NCBI GenBank assembly: GCA_007753915.1
Contig: CP036352.1
Coordinates: forward strand, 2,418,001-2,482,000
Length of the DNA stretch: 64,000 bases
Direction of reading: 5' to 3'
Source of the DNA: Phycisphaerae bacterium RAS2
GTDB taxonomy: Bacteria > Planctomycetota > Phycisphaerae > UBA1845 > UTPLA1
Below the pieces are notes generated by a model. That model made no database searches and was not told where the DNA came from. It worked only from the letters and a program-made list of their open reading frames with translations. This document shows positions 1 to 11,279 of this stretch, piece after piece. A program made the position numbers and the translations under genes. How positions within the stretch are numbered: position 1 is the stretch's first letter; every line of letters starts with the position of its first letter.

Positions 1-848
1 TGCAGGACCATGTTGTAGAATTCGCGCCAGATCAACTCGTCGATCCATTTCTCCGCGCCGGGAGAACCGACCTCGCGCGCGACGCGAATCGCATGGCGAA
101 TCGAAATGGTTCCAAATCGCAAATGCGGACTGATGAACGACACGCCGCGTTGCGCGGGGAAATCGCGCGCGGACCCGTACTCGCCAATTCGTGTCAGGAA
201 CGCGTCAAGCGTCCTTCTCCCCGCCTTGGTCCCGCCGGGCCATTTCAAGTCGCTCTTGGCGAAACCCAGGTCCTCCAGCCCCCACGCGTCGCTCTTTACG
301 CTCGCCGGCGGCATCGCCAGGCGCTTCAAATCGGCCCGCACCGACCGCTCGGACAAATCATCGTCCGTCAGCCTCGCCCGCCATGCGTTGCGATAAGGCG
401 TATAGACCTGAAACGGCCGCCCCGCCGCCGTCAGGACTTCATCCTGTTCGAAAATGACGTGATCCTTGGCGGTTTCCAGCCTCCGGCCCCGCTCCGCAAG
501 CGCCCGGCGCACGCGCTCATCGCGTTTACGCCGCGCCGGTTCGTAATCATGGCTGGCAAAGACCGCGTTCACATTCAATTCGTCCGCCAGTGCGGAAATG
601 GCCTCGCTCGCGCGCCCGTGACGCACAATCAAGCGCGACCCCGCGGCTCGCAACGCGGCATCGATCTCGCTGATGCATTGATGAATGAAATCGACGCGCC
701 GGTCGTCGCGGTCCTCGAGGTGTTCGAGGATCTCACGGTCAAAGACGAAACAGGCAAAGACGCGATCGCACGCACCCACTGCACGTCCCAGCGCTGCGTT
801 GTCTTCAAGCCGCAGGTCGCGCCGCAACCAGACGAGACCGGTGCTCAT
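1..848 (-). CDS. phrB: Deoxyribodipyrimidine photolyase, C-terminal part outside window
   Basis: FAD-dependent repair of cyclobutane pyrimidine dimers using light energy. Reading leftward from ATG at 848, the protein opens with MSTGLVWLRRDLRLEDNAAL, the classic N-terminal photolyase signature of the alpha/beta antenna domain. About 282 residues are visible, ending in WREFYNMVL, the start of the FAD-binding helical domain; the rest lies beyond base 1. The start overlaps the stop of the upstream MerR-type regulator as ATGA, so the two are translationally coupled. Photolyase next to a MerR/cobalamin-domain regulator is a known light-response arrangement (LitR/CarH-type). I am confident of the family; whether it is a class I CPD photolyase or a related cryptochrome cannot be settled without the C-terminal half. 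Confidence 0.93.
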   Translation of the reverse strand, partial: MSTGLVWLRRDLRLEDNAALGRAVGACDRVFACFVFDREILEHLEDRDDRRVDFIHQCISEIDAALRAAGSRLIVRHGRASEAISALADELNVNAVFASHDYEPARRKRDERVRRALAERGRRLETAKDHVIFEQDEVLTAAGRPFQVYTPYRNAWRARLTDDDLSERSVRADLKRLAMPPASVKSDAWGLEDLGFAKSDLKWPGGTKAGRRTLDAFLTRIGEYGSARDFPAQRGVSFISPHLRFGTISIRHAIRVAREVGSPGAEKWIDELIWREFYNMVL

Positions 849-1729
849 TCACGAGCGCTCCGCGCACCCGTCGGATGCAGCGTTTCCACCAGACCGATTA
901 GATGAGAAAGTGTGTCGCAATAGGCCGTGTACTTCATGCCCTGCCGAATGGGCTCTGTCAGCGCTCGACCACCGACGACAATTGGAACGCCCCGCGCGGC
1001 AGCCTCCTGCTGCAGCGCCGCGAAGTTCTTCAAGAACGCCTCCGGTGAGTCGATGTAACAGGAGCTGACCCATAGAAGTCGAGGCTGCACATCGCGGGAC
1101 GCAGCAATGAACGTCTCGACCGGCAGGCCGACGCCATAGCTGTCGGCTCTCCAACCCACCTCGCGCAGGACGAGGGCGACCATCGTCGTGGGGATGAAGT
1201 ACGGATCGTTGCCCAGCGTCGCGCCGATGGCGACCGGCGCGTCGTCCTCCACGGACGGCAGGATGCTCTGCAAATTGACCAGAGTCGTCTTGCACATTTC
1301 GCCCGCGCGGCGCTCCTTGTAGATCTCCGTGTGACCGTGCTGCCAGCGATCACCGATCTCGTGAAAGGCGCGCGCAATTAACTTGTCACAGATCTCGCAC
1401 GTCGTGTGGCCCGCCAGGTACAGGTCAAACGCCATGCGCCACACCGCGTCGCCATCCCCCGCCTCCAGTGCTTCGCGAAACGCCGGCGCCGCCCGTTCGA
1501 GCGATTGCTCGCCTCGGCCGGACGCCGCAGGCAGCCCGAGAATCTCCGGTCGCACCAGCTCGTGACCGCTCGCGCGCAGGTAGCGCACGACTCCCGCGAC
1601 GGTCAACCGTCGGTGGCCTCCTGCCGTGCGCGTCGCGGCAAACATCCCCTTGTCGGTCCAGCGCTTGACCGATGCCTCGCTGACACCGATTGCCTGTGCG
1701 ACCTGCTTTGGAGTTAGGACTTGTTTCAT
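845..1729 (-). CDS. MerR-family regulator with B12-binding-like domain (CarH/LitR-like, atypical)
   Basis: Predicted DNA-binding regulator of 294 residues. Residues 5-50 form a MerR helix-turn-helix (TPKQVAQAIGVSEASVKRW). Residues 85-160 match the helical cap and 165-285 the Rossmann part of CarH-type cobalamin-binding photoreceptors. The CarH hallmarks are altered: the cap motif W-x9-EH reads W129-x9-E139-R140, and the lower-ligand motif DxHxxG reads D175-P-Y177-F-I-P180, so both cobalt-contacting histidines are missing. The later GG motif (VVGG) is kept. It overlaps the photolyase by ATGA, so the pair probably forms one light or stress response unit. Either it senses without cobalamin coordination, or a different ligand is used. 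It could equally be a plain repressor whose sensor domain has decayed. Confidence 0.85.
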   Translation of the reverse strand: MKQVLTPKQVAQAIGVSEASVKRWTDKGMFAATRTAGGHRRLTVAGVVRYLRASGHELVRPEILGLPAASGRGEQSLERAAPAFREALEAGDGDAVWRMAFDLYLAGHTTCEICDKLIARAFHEIGDRWQHGHTEIYKERRAGEMCKTTLVNLQSILPSVEDDAPVAIGATLGNDPYFIPTTMVALVLREVGWRADSYGVGLPVETFIAASRDVQPRLLWVSSCYIDSPEAFLKNFAALQQEAAARGVPIVVGGRALTEPIRQGMKYTAYCDTLSHLIGLVETLHPTGARSARE

Positions 1730-1920
1730 AAAATGAATGCTCTCATTGAATCAGGCTTCAACCCGATGACCCCAGGAGCATATGCACGATTTGAACGAAT
1801 ATCAACTTGGTATTGCTTTCGAAGAAGGCGGGCGATCACCGGAAAGCACATATTTATAGTATTGAAAACAAGTTAAGAGCGATCATGGCCAAGAACTTAA
1901 TTTTCGATTGAACGATTTGA

Positions 1921-2201
1921 TTACTTTTCAGCGGTCACCGAGCACTCGCTTGAATTAGCAAGGAAGGTTTGCGCCGACGTCGAAACGTGTTCGTAGAGCG
2001 ACGCGAGAATCCCCATCAACGGAACCGCGCCACGTGGGAATGGCAGCGGTCCCAAATGCTTCAACGCTGTTTGCGACTCTTCATCCTTGAGCCAACCCGG
2101 CGGGCAGTCCCACCCCGTTCCCCAGAACTCGTCCACCATCACGCGACGATGCGCAGGTGTTGTCTGATCAACCGATTCCATGTGTGTTTCCCTCGCGGTC
2201 A

Positions 2202-2202
<1 letters not shown>
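1921..2202 (-). CDS. Small uncharacterised protein coupled to SNF2 ATPase
   Basis: A 93-residue protein with no family I recognise. Its start ATG at 2202 overlaps the stop of the upstream SNF2 gene as ATGA, a strong sign of translational coupling and a real gene. A second in-frame ATG lies seven codons in. The most structured part is residues 20-45, with the run DEFWGTGWDCPPGW, rich in Trp, Gly and Pro. There is no signal peptide and no clear membrane helix. It may be a subunit or specificity factor of the SNF2 ATPase, but that rests on gene order alone. Confidence 0.6.
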
Positions 2203-5366
<3,164 letters not shown>

Positions 5367-5560
5367 GGCAATTCCATAACCGCCCTCTCGGCGGGCCGAA
5401 AAATCGAACGGAGCATTGTATCAGAAACCTCATTGAATTGGGAGCGTCATTCTCTCGCAGAATCCTTTGAAACTGGAGTGATTCCCGATTGCAATTGCCG
5501 TTAAGAGGTCTTGGGTTCAACAACGACAAGGTCTCCGGAGGTTTCTGGAAGGCATGAGCG

Positions 5561-6088
5561 ATGAAGTGGAAGGGCCGCCATACTCTCGCGCTCCTGCTTG
5601 CCATCGCCGGAACCGCGTTCTATTTCTACTTCGTTCATCGCACTTTAGACCGGAAGGAACTGAATGGATGGAAACTGCGATTTTCCTATCAACGGTTCCA
5701 CTGCCGCGTGTGCCTCGGGGCGGTCGAAGAATTGTCTTATCAAGGGACTGAAGTCTCCATTCCAAACTGGGCGTGGACATCGAGCCAATTCGGCACGCCC
5801 ATGGTAATTATCTCCACTCCGGTCGGGGACTTCCGTGCCTGGAAGGAAACGAAACACTGGCGGCTTGCACACGGCGTCCTTGGCAAGGAAGACTCACCCA
5901 ACGAGATCTCCCTAAGCGAATTGTCACAGGGATGGTATGACGCAATTTCCGATGATCGGTCGAACTACGATCCGATTTTTGGCCCCTTTCAGTTCAAGAA
6001 GAACACGCCTGCTCATTGGTGCGTCGTGGCCAACAATCTTCGCGCTCGCTGGATCGACCCGCTCAAGATCGCTTCCGTCGATTGGTAG
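5561..6088 (+). CDS. Hypothetical membrane-anchored protein
   Basis: A 175-residue orphan. A hydrophobic segment at residues 8-25 (LALLLAIAGTAFYFYFV) reads as an N-terminal anchor or uncleaved signal, with the rest outside the cytoplasm. The mature part is rich in Trp and aromatic residues and contains a CRVC pair at about 49-52. I recognise no family. The start at 5561 is favoured over an overlapping out-of-frame ATG at 5554; GGAGG-like sequence lies upstream near 5536. Codon use appears less GC-biased than the flanking genes, which may indicate an acquired or weakly constrained gene. Confidence 0.6.
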   Translation: MKWKGRHTLALLLAIAGTAFYFYFVHRTLDRKELNGWKLRFSYQRFHCRVCLGAVEELSYQGTEVSIPNWAWTSSQFGTPMVIISTPVGDFRAWKETKHWRLAHGVLGKEDSPNEISLSELSQGWYDAISDDRSNYDPIFGPFQFKKNTPAHWCVVANNLRARWIDPLKIASVDW

Positions 6089-6194
6089 CGCGCGAACTTC
6101 CATTCAAGCGTTGCACTCCGCCACCTCAATACACTGATGCCGATCGACCCGATTTCGGCTAACATGGCCCAGCCTTTAACGGAGTCAGGGCTGC

Positions 6195-6995
6195 ATGGAC
6201 CCCATCGACTGCTATCGACTCATCGGCCGGCGCGCCGTCGTCTGCGGCAGCACGCAGGGCATCGGCCGCGCCTGTGCGATGCAGTTCGCGACGCTCGGCG
6301 CCGCGATCACGCTCGTCGCGCGGGATGAAACCGCCCTCAAACGCGTCGCGACGGAGCTGCCCACGGGCGAGGGGCAATCGCACGATTACGTCGTCGCCGA
6401 TTTTGATGACCCGCCGGCCATCGCCGCCAAAGTCGTCGAACACCTGGGCCGCATCGGCCCCGCGCACATCCTGTTGAATAACTCCGGCGGCCCGCCCTCC
6501 GGGCCGATTGTTGCCGCCGATCCGGAGGCTTTTCTCCGCGCGTTCAACCGGCTCGTCGTCTGCAATCAACTGCTCGCCCGTGCGACACTGGATGGCATGA
6601 AGGCCGATGGCTACGGGCGGATCGTGAACATCATATCGACATCCGTAAAAGAACCGATCCGCGGCCTGGGCGTCTCAAACACCATCCGCGCGGCCGTCGC
6701 CAACTGGGCCAAGACCTGGTCGGTCGAAGTCGCCCCCTTCGGCATCACCGTCAACAACATCCTCCCCGGCTACACCGCCACGGGACGGCTTAACGAGCTG
6801 ATCGCGGCGAAAGCGAAAAACGCGGCGCAGTCCATCGAGCAGGTCACGCAGGAGATGATCGATCGCATCCCGATGGGACGGCTGGGGCGGCCGGAGGAGA
6901 TCGCCGCCGCCGCGGGCTTCCTCGTCTCGCCCGCCGCGTCGTACGTCACCGGCACAAACATCGTCGTCGATGGCGGTCGCACCGGGAGTCTGTGA
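6195..6995 (+). CDS. SDR-fold oxidoreductase lacking the catalytic Tyr-Lys pair
   Basis: A 266-residue short-chain dehydrogenase/reductase fold protein. The nucleotide-binding turn GSTQGIG is at 18-24, NNSGG at 95-99, and the C-terminal VTGTNIVVDGG is typical. The active-site serine region (IISTS, 147-150) is present, but the expected YxxxK is replaced by S161-x3-R165. This matches an SDR subgroup annotated as ketoacyl reductase-like with an imperfect catalytic tetrad. It directly precedes an aldehyde dehydrogenase and a RidA protein; similar SDRs accompany 2-aminomuconate genes in some bacterial kynurenine operons. Its substrate is unknown and catalysis by the usual mechanism is doubtful. 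Confidence 0.88.
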   Translation: MDPIDCYRLIGRRAVVCGSTQGIGRACAMQFATLGAAITLVARDETALKRVATELPTGEGQSHDYVVADFDDPPAIAAKVVEHLGRIGPAHILLNNSGGPPSGPIVAADPEAFLRAFNRLVVCNQLLARATLDGMKADGYGRIVNIISTSVKEPIRGLGVSNTIRAAVANWAKTWSVEVAPFGITVNNILPGYTATGRLNELIAAKAKNAAQSIEQVTQEMIDRIPMGRLGRPEEIAAAAGFLVSPAASYVTGTNIVVDGGRTGSL

Positions 6996-6997
6996 GG

Positions 6998-8455
6998 ATG
7001 GACGTGAAGATCGCGAATTACATCGGCGGGGAACTCGTTGCACCGATCGGCGCGGCCTACCTCGACAACTTCGAGCCGGCCACGGGAAAGGTCTACTCCC
7101 ATGTGCCCGACAGCGACGCACGCGATGTGCAGGCCGCCGTCGATGCCGCCGAAAAGGCTTTTCCCTCGTGGTCGCGCACACCGGCAGCCGATCGGTCGCG
7201 CGTCATCTGTCGAATCGCCGACCTGATCGAATCGAAGCTGGATGAACTGGCCCGGGCCGAGACCATCGACAACGGCAAGCCGCTCTCGCTCTCTCGCTCG
7301 CTCGACATCCCCCGCGCCGCGGCGAACTTCCGATTCTTCGGCACGGCCATTCTGCATTTTCATTCCGAATCGTACGTCACCGACGGCCTCGCGATGAACT
7401 ACATCCTGCGCGGGCCGCGCGGGTTGTGCGGAATCATCTCGCCGTGGAACCTGCCGCTCTATGTGCTGACGTGGAAAATCGCCCCCGCTCTTTCGACGGG
7501 CAACGTGGTCATCGCCAAGCCTTCGGAGCTAACGCCGATGACGGCGTTCCTGCTCTCGCAGATTTGTCGTGAAGCAGGTCTGCCGCCGGGCGTGCTGAAC
7601 ATCGTCCACGGGCGCGGTGCTACGGCTGGCGGCGCCATCTCGGCACACCCGAAGATTTCAACCATCTCGTTCACAGGCGGCACGGTCACGGGCGGCGAGA
7701 TCGCGAAAGTTTGCGCCCCGATGTTCAAGAAAGTGGCGATGGAACTGGGCGGCAAGAATCCTACGATTGTCTTCGACGACGCCGACCTCGACACGGCGGT
7801 CAAGGGAAGCGTGCGGGCGTCGTTCGCTAATCAGGGACAGGTCTGCCTGTGCGGCTCGCGCATCTTCGTGCAGGAAGGCGTCCATGATGAGTTCGTTCGG
7901 CGCTTCGTTGACACCGCGAAGGCGCTGAAAGTCGGCGACCCGCTCGTGGAAGGCACCGACCAGGGCGCGATCGTTTCGAAAACGCAGCTGGAAAAAGTGA
8001 AATTCTATGTTGACCTGGCACGCAAGGAAGGCGGCACGATCCTCGCCGGCGGTGGTCCGCCCGGCGACCTGCCGCCCCGCTGCCGCGATGGCTATTTCCA
8101 CCAGCCGACCGTCATCACCGGGCTCGATTCGTCTTGCCGGGTGAATCAGGAGGAAATCTTCGGCCCGGTCGCGGCGATCCTTCCGTTCAAGGACGAGTCG
8201 GACGTGATCGCACAGGCCAACAGCGTGGAGTACGGCCTCGCATCGAGCGTCTGGACCGGCAGCGTTTCGCGGGCGCATCGGGTGGCGGAACAGATTCAAT
8301 CGGGCACGGTATGGGTCAACAGTTGGATGATCCGCGATCTGCGTGTGCCCTTCGGCGGCATGAAGAAGAGCGGAGTCGGTCGCGAGGGTGGTCTGGAAGC
8401 GCTGCGATTCTTCACCGAGCCAAAAAACGTCTGCATCGGGACATCGACCCCATGA
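6998..8455 (+). CDS. Aldehyde dehydrogenase, 2-aminomuconic / 2-hydroxymuconic semialdehyde type
   Basis: NAD(P)-dependent oxidation of an aldehyde to a carboxylate. This 485-residue ALDH is complete: N151 in SPWNLPLYVLTWKIAPAL, general base E249 in MELGGKNP, and nucleophile C283 in GQVCLCGSR. The N-terminal sequence (YIGGELV) and the SPWNLPLY and QVCLCGSR motifs are typical of the ALDH8 / 2-hydroxymuconic semialdehyde group. The following gene is a RidA protein of the 2-aminomuconate deaminase type, so 2-aminomuconic semialdehyde is the likely substrate. A GTG at 6992, overlapping the SDR stop, is an alternative start; ATG at 6998 is preferred. No upstream ring-cleavage genes (kynureninase, 3-hydroxyanthranilate dioxygenase) are in the window. 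Confidence 0.92.
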   Translation: MDVKIANYIGGELVAPIGAAYLDNFEPATGKVYSHVPDSDARDVQAAVDAAEKAFPSWSRTPAADRSRVICRIADLIESKLDELARAETIDNGKPLSLSRSLDIPRAAANFRFFGTAILHFHSESYVTDGLAMNYILRGPRGLCGIISPWNLPLYVLTWKIAPALSTGNVVIAKPSELTPMTAFLLSQICREAGLPPGVLNIVHGRGATAGGAISAHPKISTISFTGGTVTGGEIAKVCAPMFKKVAMELGGKNPTIVFDDADLDTAVKGSVRASFANQGQVCLCGSRIFVQEGVHDEFVRRFVDTAKALKVGDPLVEGTDQGAIVSKTQLEKVKFYVDLARKEGGTILAGGGPPGDLPPRCRDGYFHQPTVITGLDSSCRVNQEEIFGPVAAILPFKDESDVIAQANSVEYGLASSVWTGSVSRAHRVAEQIQSGTVWVNSWMIRDLRVPFGGMKKSGVGREGGLEALRFFTEPKNVCIGTSTP

Positions 8456-8521
8456 GATCAATTCGATTGACCATATAGCCGGTGAGCTTGCTCGCCGTGG
8501 TGCACGTTGAATCAACATGTC

Positions 8522-8965
8522 ATGATGGGTGCTTCGGAGAATCCCGTGACCGAGAACGACCGAATTGTAAGCTCCCGCGCGCCCGAGCCCGTGGGCGCGT
8601 TTCCGCACGCTCGGCGCGCGGGCAATCTGCTTTTCCTCTCCGGCATCGGACCACGTAAGCGCGCCAGCAAGGAGATTCCCGGCGTCACGCTCAACTCGGC
8701 GGGTGAAATCATCTCATACGACATCGAGGTGCAGACCCGCGCGGTGTTCGAGAATGTCCGGCTCGTGCTCGAAGACGCCGGTTCCGCATGGGAGAACATC
8801 GTCGATGTGCAGGTGTTCCTCACGGACATGAAGCGCGACTTCGCGACCTTCAACAGGCTCTATGCGGACCATTTCGCAACCAATCAGCCAACCCGCACGA
8901 CCATCGAGGTCGGCTCCCTTCCGACTCCCATCGCGGTCGAGCTGAAAGTAATCGCATTAATTTGA
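8522..8965 (+). CDS. RidA-family protein, probable 2-aminomuconate deaminase
   Basis: A trimeric RidA/YjgF-fold enzyme of about 147 residues. The stretches SSRAPEPVGAFPHARR and RTTIEVGSLPTPIAVELKV are the hallmarks of the 2-aminomuconate deaminase branch (AmnD/NbaF-like) rather than general imine deaminases. The conserved arginine (R of TRTTIEV) is present. In the kynurenine pathway this enzyme hydrolyses 2-aminomuconate to 4-oxalocrotonate and ammonia, immediately after the dehydrogenase encoded just upstream. A TTG at 8507 is in frame, but the ATG at 8522 (or 8525) is likelier. The gene closes the three-gene operon. Confidence 0.88.
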   Translation: MMGASENPVTENDRIVSSRAPEPVGAFPHARRAGNLLFLSGIGPRKRASKEIPGVTLNSAGEIISYDIEVQTRAVFENVRLVLEDAGSAWENIVDVQVFLTDMKRDFATFNRLYADHFATNQPTRTTIEVGSLPTPIAVELKVIALI

Positions 8966-9175
8966 CCCCTGCGCATTGGGGAGCAGTAGCTTCCTCGCCT
9001 TTTTTGACCCGCAAACAGCGGTTCAACTGAAGGCGCGATGCCCGGATTTGAATCATAAGTCTTTGTTTTTGAGAGCTACCAAGTCCGATACAGCGTTTCG
9101 CTATCGATCTCTAAGTTTTTATTTTACATATGCTTATGGACGCCCTTCGGGCGGCGGATTCTGTGAGTAAAAAAA

Positions 9176-9310
9176 CAAGGGTACTCTATGGACGAAACCC
9201 TTGGATCGAGGTATATTTTGGTTGGTCCCCTAGAGAGCCTCCTTTCAATTCTCTACTCTCCGGCCCGAGAGGTGGGGACTAAGGACTCGCAGCCCTGCGA
9301 GTCCTTTTTT
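9176..9310 (+). ncRNA. Candidate structured RNA ending in an intrinsic terminator
   Basis: Three nested complementary segments lie in a row: CAAGGGT (9176-9182) with ACCCTTG (9197-9203); GGTCCCC (9224-9230) with GGGGACT (9274-9280, one G-U pair); and a terminator hairpin at 9281-9306 followed by six T. The rightward terminator is about 320 bases past the last rightward gene and the next gene runs leftward, so a separate short transcript of roughly 130-150 nt is plausible. It does not match my memory of 6S RNA, SRP RNA, tmRNA or RNase P. It could instead be a long structured 3' UTR of the RidA operon. Confidence 0.4.
9281..9310 (+). terminator. Rho-independent terminator
   Basis: A perfect stem AAGGACTCGC / GCGAGTCCTT with a six-base loop, followed directly by TTTTTT at 9305-9310. 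There is no T tract in the other direction, so it acts on rightward transcripts. Confidence 0.85.
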
Positions 9311-9323
9311 ATTGCGACCAGCC

Positions 9324-9348
9324 GGGTGTGTCAAGTCCTGACACACCC
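9324..9348. repeat. Palindromic element, 10-bp stem
   Basis: GGGTGTGTCA (9324-9333) and TGACACACCC (9339-9348) form a perfect 10-bp stem with loop AGTCC. There is no T tract on either side. It resembles dispersed intergenic palindromes of planctomycete genomes rather than a terminator. Confidence 0.7.
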
Positions 9349-9467
9349 CCTCAATCCCTTCCCTTCAGTCATCGACCCAATGGGCCCCAGAAAAGCATAG
9401 GGAAAACTCCCTATCGACTGCACTCACTGCCCGATCGTGATTGACAAACGTGTGAATGCGAGCCGCA

Positions 9468-11225
9468 TCAATCATTCCTCGACGCTCGCAAGTAATAGGC
9501 GCCCAGGGATTCCTGGGGCCGTTGCGTCAGGTTTGGCGGATAGGAAATATCCGGTTCCGGCGGAACGGGCGTGACTGCAATCTTTTCATAGATGACAAAC
9601 TGAATCGCGTCCGAGGTTTCGCGCGTTGTCTCGTGTATCCGGCGATAGGATAGATCCGACTCAAACCATTCGCGCGGCAACCGATGGAAATCACTCGCGC
9701 TGTAAGTTGAATCCCAGATCACGATGGTTCCGACCGGCATCGATGCGACGAGCCGCCTGCCTTTGTGGACACGAGGGTCTTCGGCCCAGTCGAAGTAATA
9801 CGCAAACCATGAATTCGTCGCGAAGATCGGACGATCCGAAAGACCCTTCGAATCCATCCAATTCACGATCTGCGCAACCGCGCGGGACGCGCTGTTCATC
9901 CGCAGCGGCCGCACGAGCGAGGCGAATTGAATCACGACCATGCCGGCCAGCCAAACCGCCACGAAGCGACGTATCGCGCGCCCCCGCGCCCCATCACCGA
10001 GCAAGCCGCCGAGTAGTACGATCAGGCACGTCGTCCCCGCGATCATCCGGATCAATACGAGGAATCGCTCATCGCGAATGCCCAATCGACCGGCCCGCCA
10101 TTCAAGCTCCACCGCAAGCCAGGCCACGGCCACGACCCCTGCCATCACGAACCATGGCGATCGAATGCCCGACCGTCTTCCCGTGGCAATCTCATGCTCA
10201 TTGCGCACCGACCATCCTGCCGCAGCGAGAATCGCTGCGAGCGGAGCAATTGTGACCATGAACCGCGCGTAGCCGCCGCTGGCAAAGATCCCCGCCGCCA
10301 TCACGATAATGTGCACAATGACGAACGTCGCGCACAACGCAGGGATGATCCAGGCGCGGGGCGCTGCGCCGCCGGCGTGCTGCGGAGATGCCGAATTCAA
10401 CGAATCGGAGTATCGGGCCGCTGCGACGATGCGCGCACCCGGTAGCGCCAAGGCCGCGAGCACAAACGGCACGGCCACGAACAGATGCGGCAGGTACGCA
10501 AGTACTCCGGTAGGTGGATATTGCGTCGAACCGGACGGCACGAGAAAGAGTTGAAACGGCCACGCTTGATAGGCCGCGAAGAATGCGACATTGTGCAGAA
10601 ACGGGGCAAGCAGTGAAGCGGCCAGCGCGAACAAGCGCCTCTTCACCGGCCCGCCGGACATCAGCACAGCCAAACCCCAGATCGGCAACAACGCCACGGT
10701 CTCATGCCGACTCACGAGCACGAGCGAAAACACGGCGGAGGCCGCGATGGCTCGTCTGCCCAGCAACAAATGGACCGCCGCCGTCAAATAGAACGCGGCG
10801 AAGTTCTCCGTTAACGTCGTCGCCGCGAGCAATGTATTCAAGGGCTGAACGTAACAGAGCAGCACGACCAGCCAACCGGGCGCGATTCTTAGTCGCCGCG
10901 CGATGTGCGCCGCCAGCAACGCCGACCCTGCCGTGACAAACGCTGATAGAATTCGCAGCGCGTGCCAGCCCGCCTGCGGTGAACCGATCCATGCGACCGC
11001 CGCCGCGGGAATCGTGAATCCCGGCCGGCCCCAGATGTTCAACATATAGCCGGGGAAAACGGCCGACCATCGAGCCATCAGGAAGTGCGTCAGATCGTCG
11101 TCGTGATAGGCGCCATCCGACCACGCGCCGAGGAGAATCGTGCCAAACAGTGCGACGGCCAGCACGGCGCGCGTACGGAATCGGTCGAGGTCATCCGTCG
11201 GTTTGTCTGGTGCGATGGCTGTCAA
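9468..11225 (-). CDS. GT-C fold membrane glycosyltransferase / mannosyltransferase-like protein
   Basis: A 585-residue polytopic inner-membrane protein with about ten hydrophobic segments spread over the first 430 residues, then a soluble C-terminal part. The first extracytoplasmic loop carries AYHDDDLTHFLMAR near 39-52; an acidic motif in this loop is the hallmark of lipid-phosphate-sugar-dependent GT-C transferases (PMT/ArnT/DUF2029 type). The WGRPGF that follows fits this loop. It would transfer a sugar from a polyprenyl-phosphate donor to an envelope acceptor. NAD kinase lies 54+ bases upstream on the same strand and is functionally unrelated. Acceptor and sugar are unknown. Confidence 0.75.
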   Translation of the reverse strand: MTAIAPDKPTDDLDRFRTRAVLAVALFGTILLGAWSDGAYHDDDLTHFLMARWSAVFPGYMLNIWGRPGFTIPAAAVAWIGSPQAGWHALRILSAFVTAGSALLAAHIARRLRIAPGWLVVLLCYVQPLNTLLAATTLTENFAAFYLTAAVHLLLGRRAIAASAVFSLVLVSRHETVALLPIWGLAVLMSGGPVKRRLFALAASLLAPFLHNVAFFAAYQAWPFQLFLVPSGSTQYPPTGVLAYLPHLFVAVPFVLAALALPGARIVAAARYSDSLNSASPQHAGGAAPRAWIIPALCATFVIVHIIVMAAGIFASGGYARFMVTIAPLAAILAAAGWSVRNEHEIATGRRSGIRSPWFVMAGVVAVAWLAVELEWRAGRLGIRDERFLVLIRMIAGTTCLIVLLGGLLGDGARGRAIRRFVAVWLAGMVVIQFASLVRPLRMNSASRAVAQIVNWMDSKGLSDRPIFATNSWFAYYFDWAEDPRVHKGRRLVASMPVGTIVIWDSTYSASDFHRLPREWFESDLSYRRIHETTRETSDAIQFVIYEKIAVTPVPPEPDISYPPNLTQRPQESLGAYYLRASRND

Positions 11226-11279
11226 TCGAGGAGAATCGTTTGATGAGTCGTGGCGCGCCTGCGGCCCCGGCAGCCGGCA

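Larger units (their letters stand above)
8966..9467 (+). other. Intergenic stretch between convergent genes, AT-rich, with structured elements
   Basis: No convincing gene. The left part (9050-9180) is AT-rich and includes a small hairpin CGCCC-TTC-GGGCG at 9131-9143 (a UUCG-type loop). It is followed by the stem pairs and intrinsic terminator listed separately (9176-9310) and a perfect 10-bp palindrome (9324-9348). The short ORFs here have no good start and no similarity I recognise. Confidence 0.6.

Noticed and set aside
93-905. Long rightward open frame of 270 codons
   Set aside because: It is the antisense of the photolyase gene; the leftward reading gives clear photolyase motifs, while this frame is Arg/Pro-rich without any motif.
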